NCBI GenBank assembly: GCA_012932295.1
Contig: JAAONU010000019.1
Span: 17,369,908 to 17,433,907, forward strand
DNA: 64,000 nt
From: Cyclina sinensis
Taxonomy: Eukaryota > Mollusca > Bivalvia > Venerida > Veneridae
Direction of reading: 5' to 3'
Both the position numbers and the translations under genes were made by a program. The notes beneath the pieces were generated by a model that saw only the letters and a list, made by a program, of their open reading frames with translations, was not told where the DNA came from and made no database searches. Position 1 is the stretch's first letter; every line of letters begins with the position of its first letter. Below, piece by piece: positions 27,264 to 35,310 of the stretch.

Positions 27264-27408
27264 TGTCGCGGGGTCAGAAAAATCATATACCCAGGGCGGG
27301 ACTCGAACCAGCGACCACCCGCTTGCAAGTCAGGTGCTCTACCAACTGAGCTACCCGGGCTGGTGATTGTACGTGAGTAACCATATCACCTTTATTAGTC
27401 CTGTGACA
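27264..27408 (-). repeat. 3' LTR of TRIM (145 bp) containing a tRNA-like sequence
   Basis: It has TG...CA ends and holds the 72-nt tRNA-like sequence at 27289-27360. It has AATAAA near its 5' end (minus-strand ACTAATAAAGG), which could serve as a poly(A) signal; the 5' LTR has AATATA there. The LTR is preceded on the minus strand by the purine run AGCAGGGGAGAA. Confidence 0.85.
27289..27360 (-). other. tRNA-like sequence in 3' LTR
   Basis: 72 nt fold as a cloverleaf: acceptor GCCCGGG with CCTGGGT (one G-T pair), D-stem GCTC/GAGC and anticodon loop CTTGCAA (TGC). The variable loop is five nt, and the T arm has been altered by substitutions relative to the 5' LTR copy. The anticodon would be Ala, but the G3:U70 pair needed for alanine charging is absent (C-G instead) and the anticodon stem has mismatches. 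I treat it as a captured tRNA-like body and not as a gene. Confidence 0.75.
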
Positions 27409-27420
27409 TTCTCCCCTGCT
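27409..27420 (-). other. Polypurine tract
   Basis: Minus strand AGCAGGGGAGAA directly abuts the first base of the 3' LTR, the position expected for plus-strand DNA priming. Confidence 0.75.
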
Positions 27421-27499
27421 CTATAAGAATTCGTCCTCGAATTCACAGACATAGAGACTTATAATGGAAGCACATGCGTAGCAATGTAACAGTCACAGA

Positions 27500-27514
27500 C
27501 CACGTTGGGCGCCA
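27500..27514 (-). other. Primer binding site, tRNA-Lys(CTT) type
   Basis: Minus strand TGGCGCCCAACGTGG, one base after the 5' LTR end, is the complement of the tRNA-Lys(CTT) 3' end (CCACGTTGGGCG plus CCA) over 15 bases. This is a common primer choice for Gypsy-type elements and retroviruses. Confidence 0.8.
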
Positions 27515-27515
27515 A

Positions 27516-27654
27516 TGTCGCGGGGTCAGAAAAATCAGTTACCCAGGGCGGGACTCGAACCCGCGACCCCCCGCTTGCAAGTCAGGTGCTCTACCAACTG
27601 AGCTACCCGGGCTGGTGATAGTACGTGAGTAACCATATCACCTATATTAGTCCT
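27516..27654 (-). repeat. 5' LTR of TRIM, main part (139 of 145 bp)
   Basis: It matches the 3' LTR except at a handful of positions and ends exactly next to the primer binding site. The missing first six bases (TGTCAC), with the shared AGG, lie 611 bp away at 28266-28274. An insertion at AGG, duplicated as CCT at 27652-27654 and 28266-28268 on the plus strand, therefore split the LTR. Confidence 0.8.
27541..27612 (-). other. tRNA-like sequence in 5' LTR (best preserved)
   Basis: The cloverleaf is complete, with T-stem GCGGG/CCCGC closing TTCGAGT. The A box TAGCTCAGTTGG and B box GGTTCGAGTCC are near consensus. Outside the anticodon arm the body is close to metazoan tRNA-Lys(CTT) as I remember it (GCCCGG start, TAGCTCAGT, GGTAGAGCA, GGGTC, GGGTTCGAG), whereas the anticodon arm differs. 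Confidence 0.75.
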
Positions 27655-27666
27655 ATATTATCACCA

Positions 27667-27721
27667 GCCCGGGTAGCTCAGTTGGTAGAGCACCTGACTT
27701 GCAAGCGGGGGGTCGCGGGTT
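27667..27721 (+). other. Truncated inverted copy of the tRNA-like sequence
   Basis: It is identical to the 5' LTR tRNA-like body from its first base to the start of the T loop, then diverges at AAACAATATC. With 27552-27620 it forms a long inverted repeat around a spacer of about 38 bp. Confidence 0.8.
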
Positions 27722-27782
27722 AAACAATATCTATGTAATAAACTAAGGGTTCAACTATTACGGTGGTTAGGGATTCGCTGCG

Positions 27783-28070
27783 CCTGCAAAAGGACAATGC
27801 AGCGACTTGAATAGAAAGACGAAATATACACGACTTTAGTCAATGGCGTATATTTACCAAGTGCCATAGGCAAATGACAAAACATTCAAATAAATGCAAA
27901 ATGACATAAACAATGCACATTTCAAATGTATGGAATGATGAAATGAATGGTAATGAATGAAAGACTGGGCATATGCAGCCAAAAATTACCTGCAAAAGGA
28001 CAATGCAGCGACTTGAATAGAAAGACGAAATATACACGACTTCAGTCAATGGCGTATATTTACCAAGTGC
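27783..28070 (+). repeat. 82-bp direct repeat pair
   Basis: Two nearly identical 82-bp copies (27783-27864 and 27989-28070) begin CCTGCAAAAGGACAATGCAG and end ACCAAGTGC. They enclose 124 bp. The repeat ends TGCA...ACCA are LTR-like, but no primer site is seen after either copy. Confidence 0.85.
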
Positions 28071-28447
28071 GCATGTCTTTAGAAGCACTACCCGGTCATG
28101 CATCGTTAGTTCAGGCAAGAACGATAATAACAGAAATTAGTGTCTGTTAATAAATGAGTAAACGGGGATGGGAAAGGTGGGTGCTATAGGATAACACAAA
28201 CAAATACAATGACAGGAGACACTAAGACAAAACGAACAAAACAAACAAATTATGTAGCTTTCGACCCTGTGACATGGGCAACCGGTACCGATGTTAAATA
28301 AGCTTAAATAGATAGACAGCTTTTGTTATAGAAAAACATCAAAATGTAAAGTTTTACACACTTTTATCGGTAAAATATTTACCCCGTTAGTTACGGGGTA
28401 GATACTTTAGTTATAAGATAAATTTTGAGGCAATCTAATAACTGTAT

Positions 28448-28521
28448 GCTGTGGCTCAGTGGTCTAAGTACTCGCTCTATAATTTACTGACCGAAAGGTC
28501 GTGGGTTCAAATCCTGGTTAA
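28448..28521 (+). other. tRNA-like core of TIR element (pol III A and B boxes)
   Basis: TGGCTCAGTGG fits the internal A box and GGGTTCAAATCC the B box of RNA polymerase III genes, about 52 bp apart. A small hairpin, GACC-GAAA-GGTC, lies between them. The cloverleaf is poor, so this is a tRNA-derived sequence and not a working tRNA. The same core is kept in the other two copies of the element. Confidence 0.65.
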
Positions 28522-28717
28522 GTGAAAGCTTTTTTTCAGTTTTCATGGTGTATAGAAGCATGATATTATATTTTTTTCCTTGGTAAATTAAATCCTCTTA
28601 AATTTGAAAGAATAAAAAATTTCAGCTAAATTTTGTGAGTCAGTCGCTTTAAAGGGTGAGATATTTTTGTATTTCATTCTAGTTTCAAACTATATGCAAT
28701 ATTATTTGCATTTGCAG

Positions 28718-29751
28718 TGATGAAATCAGTAATGATGCAGATGACACAAAACATATTTTCAAGAGTTATATACATGCTAGTGAAGCTGAAAAAGTGAAGG
28801 CGACCCGTCCAAAATATTGCAGGGTTTCGGTGTATCCATACTGCACAAAAGAAGGTACGTAAATTATTCTAAGCTTTTTGTTCTACAAGCAAATAAAGTT
28901 TATCCTGGAATCCTAAACAAGTCTAATTGTTTGAATTTTAAGGAAGTATCAAATGGGGGACAGTGTGATGTGGGCTATCACTTGTTACTGTATAAACTTT
29001 AATAACTTTTTTTTCCAAAGTAAAATGCACAATAAAGATACAAGCAGTGTCAACCTAGATCTGTAATGATACTAGAAAGTAAATATACAAAATTTAAACC
29101 TTCATAAAATATTTTTCTTTTGAGTTTTTTTTATTTTATTTTACAAAACAAAAATAATGTGGGGGGAGGGGGGAGGGATTCTAGAAATATTCAAACGTGT
29201 ACACATCTAGAAACAGATAAAACTAAAAGTTGGATAATGGTGGCAGAGATCATAGGAAACATCATTTTCAGATAGTGCACATGCACATTTCAAATGTAAA
29301 AACAGTATTGGTTACTTGATTGCTTGTAAATGTAAACTTTTATTATAACAGATAAAAGTCTAAGGCTAATATATCATATACCTTAAAGCTAATGACTAAA
29401 GATAATTATGTCTAATTAAGTTTGTGCTATTTATACATGTAGAAATAATTGTTCTATGTCCATTATTTGTCTTTAGGGTGCAGGTCTAAGGGTTTTGTGT
29501 ATGGCAAATTTCAACTGTTCAAGAACAAGGAAGGCACCTCAACTTGCCGCAAAGAATTGATGTTCCAGTGTACTAATAGACATTTGGAAAAGGCTGTTCT
29601 TTTTCAGCAGGTGTTGGAAATAGTTGCCTGCAAATTTACAAGGCTTCAGAAAGTTGATGAAGATGAAATCATAATGATACTAGTGTCCTTATTATCTGTA
29701 ACATTTCTGATTATGTTACTTCAGACAGTAAGATCAAAATGTCACACATGA
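28718..29751 (+). CDS. Unrecognised gene, two phase-matched exons, C-terminal membrane segment
   Basis: Exon a is 28718-28854, after the acceptor tttgcag and before the donor gtacgt. Exon b runs from 29477, after ctttag, to TGA at 29751. Exon a ends with one base over and exon b supplies two, giving a continuous frame of 136 codons after the first partial one. Exon a is acidic then Cys-containing (YCRVSVYPYCTKEG). Exon b continues CRSKGFVYGKFQLFKNKEG, then a Cys-containing stretch (TCRKELMFQCTNRHLEKA) and ends with a hydrophobic run, IIMILVSLLSVTFLIMLLQT, before RSKCHT and the stop. That would be a single C-terminal membrane anchor. A gtaaga donor at 29728 could instead remove the last residues. 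I do not recognise the family. The upstream start exon is not identified; the intron before exon a holds the nested transposons. Confidence 0.55.
29161..29177 (+). other. G-quadruplex-capable tract in intron
   Basis: GGGGGGAGGGGGGAGGG, preceded by GT, lies between the exons at 28718 and 29477 on the sense strand. Confidence 0.6.
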
Positions 29752-29759
29752 ATAGATTT

Positions 29760-31029
29760 TTTTTTTTTTGCAAATTAAGGCCCTTTGTGGATTTAAAAAT
29801 TTGTGTTTAGCATTTGCATGATGGTTATTTTTGTGCTATATTTCAGTTAACTGTTTTGTACTTACTTGAAAAGTGAAAAAAATAGTTAGGGGCATCAAGA
29901 AGCAGGTTAGATAACTCCAGACTGATTTTTGTTTTGTATTTTTTTAGTCTTTTTGTTGACAAGACATCAAACCATCAAGTTAGATAACTGTAGCTGCATT
30001 TTGAAATATAGAAACTATTACCCATTTTAAATAAATAACAACCTTGAACAACTTTTTTGAACTGTCTAAAATCCTATCTAATGACATCTTTTGTAAATTT
30101 TTTGTGTCTTTGCAAGTTATATTTTCAAATAATTGCTTTGTAAATCTTTTGATTAATTACTTATAGGTTAAATCAACATGGTTCTGTTATTCATCTGCCC
30201 TGTCCCTCTGAGGACCTTGAGAACAACTCATTTAATTGTACAAACCTACCACAGGTTAGCAATGATCCTGTTACTTACTAAATTGTTCCCTTAATTAGGC
30301 AAAATATTACAGGTGATATCAATTTCTATGAAAACTGTCATGTTCTTCTTTTATATCCTCAAGGCTTACTAGTACCTGCTGTTAGACATTCTAGCCATTT
30401 GCTAAAAATTGTATTAATTTAGCTACAGAAATTATATTTTTGATACTGGATATCTTGCCTTTGTTTTGCTATAAAACAATAAAATTTCATATGAAATCAG
30501 AAAATCAAACAACTTAGCAAAGAAATAAAGAAATTTTCAACCAGGGTTAATTCTATATCCTAATACATTTATGAAAGAATCATTTTAATGCTTTGTAACA
30601 CCAATGTATAGTGCATCTGTCTATGTATATTTGGTAAATTCACATTAAAATTAAGATGATCTTACATTAGATTGCTTCAAACTTCTTGGTAGTAACCTTG
30701 TTTTAAATAATTTTTATATTACAAATCCTATGTACAATAAATCCATCATTCAGAATATCTGAAATTAGACTTTAAGTACTGTAGGTACTTTCGACATCTC
30801 ATATTTCACACATGAGTGATGTTTGTTTGATCGTTGCTTTTTCATGAAACTCCCAAGTGTTTGTTATTTTTTTTTAAGTATTTCTGTATGTGATCTTTGT
30901 CAAATATCTTTTTATTTTTAAATAAATACAAAGCTTTAAGGTTTTTTTTCTATATTATGAACACCTTGATGATCTTATCTCCGAATTACTAATGTCCAAA
31001 CAATTGGTACTGCTATAAATATCATATTT
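29760..31029. other. Mostly featureless, one candidate exon
   Basis: Apart from the candidate exon at 30167-30254 nothing was recognised. Sequence is T-rich with short simple runs. Confidence 0.4.
30167..30254 (+). CDS. Candidate exon of unrecognised plus-strand gene
   Basis: An 88-nt segment follows ttatag and precedes gttagc. It is open in the frame reading LNQHGSVIHLPCPSEDLENN and on to NLPQ, a composition typical of coding DNA. Its phase does not join directly to the gtaaga donor at 29728: in that splice the frame stops after 14 codons. Either another exon intervenes or this is not used. Confidence is low. Confidence 0.3.
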
Positions 31030-31305
31030 GAGCTCATTTTTCGCCTATATCGGTTGCCCGTATGACAGGCGACCCTTGAAGTGATAAGTTATTTTATGTT
31101 ACAGGTGTAGTGCAAGATACAGAAAGCATCCCATTTAGAGACACCTCTGGTTCTTTTTCTTGCTCAGTGTGTAGCACTGACACATGAGATCTCGGTTTAA
31201 AGTCCCATCCGAAAGACTAAGTAATATCAGTGGATGAGCGAAAGATCAAACTCAGGACCTTTGCTTTACCAGTCCAGCGCGGTACCAGTCGACCACATTG
31301 GCTCC
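31030..31305 (-). mobile_element. RUDI-like SINE, copy 3
   Basis: The minus-strand head GGAGCCAATGTGGTCGACTGG is followed by the body, including AGTCTTTCGGATGGGAC, the block reading TCTCTAAATGGGATGC, and the tail ATATAGGCG. It aligns along its length with copies at 27012 and 47964. Copies differ by roughly a tenth or more of positions, so it is old. Confidence 0.82.
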
Positions 31306-31984
31306 TACTATGTACTGTGCTCATATTCCCTGCCCAATATAAACTGTTTTCGTAGTGAATTCCCAATCAAAGTGAACCTAACATGTTTATGTCCCTCTAT
31401 AGTTACTTTCCATCTGTCTTTCTTTGTATTGCTTAACTTCTGCCTAACCAGGTTAAGAAGTCCATTAACTTCTAGAAGTGTGTACACAAAGTACAAATTA
31501 TGTTAACAAACTACTGATATACCTGCCTCAAGTCAAAACAGCTAATTCAAAATATTTGCATGCGGTTCTGTTCGTCGGTCCGCTGTGATACTTTTGTATC
31601 ACTGTTTTTCTTGTTAAACTTAATTTTGCTAGCTAAATACACACTATATCGTTGTAAACTTCAGAACTCTTTACCAATCATACAACTATATAAAACACAA
31701 ACTTCTGTACTGTTACAGACAGAGATGTGCATAACCAATATAGATAATTAATTACAAAAGTTCGACAAAATTTTGGGAGAATACAGATCTTTAATGACAA
31801 ATTTCGATTTATTATAGAAACTGTATATTTGGTATAGATGATCCGTCTGGTACTGTCTTCCCATCATCTTTTTATGTTTTACGCTACCGTTTAAGCTGAC
31901 TTTAAACTTTTTTTCCTGTTTTCTGTGTATGTGGGGGGGGTTGTTTTTGTTTTGGCAAATTTATTCAAAAGTGCCGGCAATTTA

Positions 31985-32472
31985 TCAATTGGTTTAAGGA
32001 GTAGTCTCCCTCTACTCAGTTTTTGTCATCCTATAAGAGTTGTCTCGAGTTTTCCTCTTTCGATCAGGACAAGTTTAAGCCTTAAAATTAGCTAATCAAT
32101 ATTGCTTTATGGTAGAAGGATGTCACAACAAAAAACCTCTTACACTACATAGTTTATGTAAATTTGATATTTGTCAGGTTTGAGAAATTTCTTTCCGGGA
32201 CAATATGTAAAAGATCATGTGTTAGGAATCTATTGATTGGTTTAAGCAGTAGTCTCCCTCTACTTTGTTATTGGTACTCCTATAAGAGTTGTTTTGGGTT
32301 TTTTTCCTCTTTTGATCAAGACAACGACTCTAAAAATAAGTTGACTAATAATGCTTCATGGTAGTAGGATGTCACAACAAAAGCCTCATACAGATTTTTT
32401 ACGTTAATTTGATGATTGTCATTTTGGAGACATTTCTGACCAGATAAATATGTAAAAGATTATGTTTTACAT
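31985..32472. repeat. 248-bp tandem duplication
   Basis: Two units begin ATTGGTTTAAG(G/C)AGTAGTC near 31989 and 32237. They share ctcctataagagttg, atggtagaaggatgtcacaa and gtaaaagatcatg blocks. It lies immediately downstream of where the last exon of the dead USP would be expected. Confidence 0.8.
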
Positions 32473-32603
32473 GCCATATAAATACATATACTATCCAATG
32501 AAAATTTACCTATGACACAAAACAATAAATGGGGTTAACCGACTAGGGGCCTCCAAAAATGAACTGTTTGCTACACAGAGGGAATTAACTATACTATGCT
32601 AAC

Positions 32604-33940
32604 GTTACAATCTTTCATTTTCATTGAATATCTCTCAACGTGGTCCAGAGTCCTCTCTTGATTACCTTTCAGAATATCAGACAAAATGTTTGGATTCGTC
32701 ATTAAAGATGCTAGAAGTATATATTTCAATTTGAATCAACAACATCAAATTGATACTCTGAATTGATATGGTAATATCGAATTTGAAAACACAGAGTGAT
32801 AAGGCTTAACTGATAAACTTTTGTATCTTAATTGATTCCTTTATACACTCATCGTTTTTTTTATAGCATTGGGTCTAAACTTTGTCAGCAAATATCTTTA
32901 TTATTTATTATACAAATGATTTTTAAAATTATAAAGATACAATATAAGCCGAAATGTGATACACGGTTCCTAAGAGACAGCAATTCGTAAGTATTTGTAG
33001 AGCAAGTACAGTGGTTATTCTATAAAAAGTCTGAGAAATTCAGTTGCAAATGAGTTGTTGATCGTCTTTGCAGACCAGAGAAAAAATGGTAACTAAGGTA
33101 TATGATATATATCGTAATTAAATGTTTTTCATCATTTATCATATGAAATTGTTTCTTCTTTCTTGAATTTTATGCTACAGTTTTGCAATAAAACCAATCA
33201 ATTGCATTTAAACGCACTTTCATGTAAAAGTATGTTACTGTATTCGGGCACATGGATAAGACCAGTTAGCTTCTTTCTATATATTATCCACACAAACTGA
33301 AAGTGGAATGATTTCATTACAAATATCAAAAAAGACGCTTTGATAAAAGTGATTAAGAACACTAACAACGCACACAGAAGTCTGTATATAATGCATAAAT
33401 ATATTAATGTATTCTAATAAAAATTATAATCTAAAACAGCATTTTCAAAATTCAGATTAGTCATATCGTATTATTACTGGTTTATTAATTTTGTTTATTA
33501 TAAGAATAAAGTATTATTCAGGACGTTGTTTATATTCTTTGAATTAATGTTGTAAAAAATGTAATTGTGTGAAAGCAAGCTCTTTGAAAACGTGTATTAT
33601 CAGGCTTTCTAGTACATATATTTGACAAAATAGTTCTAGGCGAAAATTCATACAAGCAGTGTTTATTATCTTCGAAGATTAATACAACAGGTTTAAATGT
33701 TAGCAGCCCTTAGATGCCAGTTGGAGCAAGTCGTTTTCTTTAAAAACGTATCTATTAATAATGCATAATCCATTCTGTTATACTTTTGAGTTAATATACA
33801 AGTGATGAAATTCTCTTGATGTTCCGTTCTGAAAAAAAAACACACGAATATATTATGTTTAAAAGCTATTAATTAATTACGGTGGAAAGCTTAGAAACAG
33901 TCTTCTACAGCAATTAAAACTCTACTGTGTGGAGACACAT
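32604..33940 (-). pseudogene. Decayed universal stress protein copy, truncated
   Basis: Three exons of the USP at 8.3-11.6 kb are recognisable in the same order and strand. The exon 1 relic is at about 33940-33878: the ATG is kept but a one-base shift and a TAA interrupt the frame. The exon 2 relic is at about 33296-33232: CVDNI is followed by a stop and a shifted frame. Exon 4 is at 32710-32604: it is still exactly 107 nt and open, with PNILSDILKGNQERT matching the intact PNIVSELLKENEERT, but its donor has changed from gtaagc to gttagc. I could not find the microexon or the last exon with the nucleotide-binding signature. The flanking non-coding DNA also matches copy 1, so this arose by segmental duplication and not by retroposition. 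Confidence 0.8.
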
Positions 33941-35310
33941 TTAAAGTCCCAGGATCACATAGTCTTTACTTGTATAGAAAAAATGAAAGTTTTGATAAGA
34001 TAATTACCAAACCGTGTTCTATTTACCCTAGAACAATGTTGGCATATGTCTTTCTTTTGTATTTAAGTCATTTGTTTTCTGTGGACTTAAACCAATTTTT
34101 CTAAAAACAATTCTACAAAAAAAATTTAAATCCCAGTTCACAGATTTCTGCGTTCAGTATTTCTATATTTCACTCTTTAATTATGTTTTTTAATAAGCGT
34201 TCAAACATTAAACATTAAATACAAGGTGGACCAAACGTCATGGCACGTATAATAATATCAAAAAAATTATATTGAATGGAACATTTATTCATTTATAGTG
34301 ATTCATTCGTCCCTGGTGCAGATATTTGCTGGAATAATTTGTTTCACCGGATCTCCTTTTAGATCAGATTTTCTTAACAGCTTGAATCTGAAAAAAAAGG
34401 TAAAAAAAAGATGATTTTGAAATGCTGCTTATATCAGGTATGACAGACTATCTCACAGATGGAGAAAATTCTGCATCCTCATAATGATATATTAGCGAAT
34501 ATAATCAGCGGTAGCTTGGTATACCTGCCATACTTTATTGACAGTTTTATTGTCACTTTCCATTTCATGCATTCTTCAAGGAAATATAAATCTAGAAAAA
34601 GATGAAATTTTGAAACCGATTCTTCTATTAAGTTTAAGAAAAAGATAAAGAAGACATGCTATCATTTATGCTGCTTGGAAATTTACATTTTAAATCACAC
34701 TGTAAAAACGTTAAAACACATGAACAATAATATTAACCAAGAAAGCATAGCAACAGAAATGCGAATGTTGTCATGAAAGATAACCTGTGTCGTATATTTC
34801 TTCGCACAATCAAGGTTTCACCAGTTTTCCAAAGATGAAAGTAATTGTAAGTGATGCAGTTTACAGATTTGTCGTAAAAATCAGAGAAAATGTTCCATGC
34901 TGGCTAAAACATGAAGTCTGCAAGCTAAAGAGGGATACTGTATGGTAAACTAATCACTAAATCTGCCACACAGTGCTGTATGAGAAGTTGGAAGCTGAAA
35001 ATATATACTGAATGCATGTACAAACAAACTATGAGAGAGACTAAAGATTTGGAGATGAGATAAGACTCTAGTATAACGCTCGTTGTATCTTATCTGAACA
35101 TTATTAATAAAGAAGGGAAATTATATAAGCTAGCGATAAAGAAATAATTTGTTATTTGAGACTTTTTCAGATGTTTCGATCAGTGTATCAACGCAGCTAT
35201 TGTATAAACAAAATAAACTAACGATTACAATCTGAGTGCACTAATCAATATTGGTTTATTGCAATTTCACCCTAAATGTCAGTCTCATAAACCGATATAT
35301 CATACTAATG
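32604..35310. repeat. Segmental duplication 2, copy B (dead USP)
   Basis: It matches 8800-13110 in the same order and orientation with many substitutions and deletions; copy B is shorter. Between this and segment 1B lie the plus-strand gene and the repeat nest, which have no counterpart between segments A of the two pairs. Confidence 0.75.

Larger units (their letters stand above)
27655..28265. mobile_element. 611-bp insert inside the 5' LTR, identity unknown
   Basis: It lies between CCT duplications within the 5' LTR. At its left end it carries an inverted, truncated copy of the LTR's tRNA-like body (27667-27721, cut in the T loop). It also has an 82-bp direct repeat at 27783-27864 and 27989-28070 (one or two differences, 206 bp apart). 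No coding frame of note is present. Whether it is a separate transposon or a rearranged LTR product is open. Confidence 0.6.
27264..28274 (-). mobile_element. Miniature LTR retrotransposon (TRIM) with tRNA-like LTRs
   Basis: On the minus strand the order is 5' LTR (28274-28266 plus 27654-27516), one spacer base, primer binding site (27514-27500), short internal region, polypurine tract (27420-27409) and 3' LTR (27408-27264). The LTRs are 145 bp, begin TGTCACAGG and end CGCGACA, and differ at about 6 positions. Four-base duplications TGGG flank it at 27260-27263 and 28275-28278, in SINE sequence. The internal region is 107 bp and non-coding, so mobilisation would need a partner element. Without the insert in its 5' LTR the element is about 397 bp. 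Confidence 0.85.
27012..28320 (+). mobile_element. tRNA-derived SINE (RUDI-like), copy 1, split by LTR element
   Basis: The head, from 27013, has A-box TGGTCATGTGG and B-box GAGTTCAATCCC. The body continues with tagtctttcggatgagac and the tail gggcaaccggtaccgatgtt, ending near 28320. Target duplications TTTTGTTA lie at 27004-27011 and 28321-28328, within the TIR element. The SINE is broken after ggtcatatggg by the LTR element 27264-28274. The family match to RUDI / V-SINE-type molluscan elements is from memory of their general layout. Confidence 0.85.
26898..28652 (-). mobile_element. TIR element with tRNA-like core, copy 1, interrupted by SINE
   Basis: Terminal inverted repeats TTAAAGCGACTGACTCAC bound this element, with TA on the left as a likely target duplication; the right flank does not show TA. 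With the SINE (27012-28320) removed it is about 450 bp and aligns end to end with copies at 53385-53834 and 55932-56375, in the opposite orientation. It has no coding capacity. The internal tRNA-like core is at about 28448-28521. It lies in the likely intron upstream of the exon at 28718. Confidence 0.85.

Noticed and set aside
27192..27380. 62-codon plus frame
   Set aside because: It crosses the SINE body and the LTR junction.
27541..27612. Functional tRNA-Ala(TGC) gene
   Set aside because: It lacks the G3:U70 identity pair, has anticodon-stem mismatches, and lies in both LTRs of a retrotransposon.
24712..32472. Equal 248-bp spacing of the duplications at 24.7 kb and 32.0 kb
   Set aside because: The two repeat sequences are not related, so the equal spacing appears to be chance.
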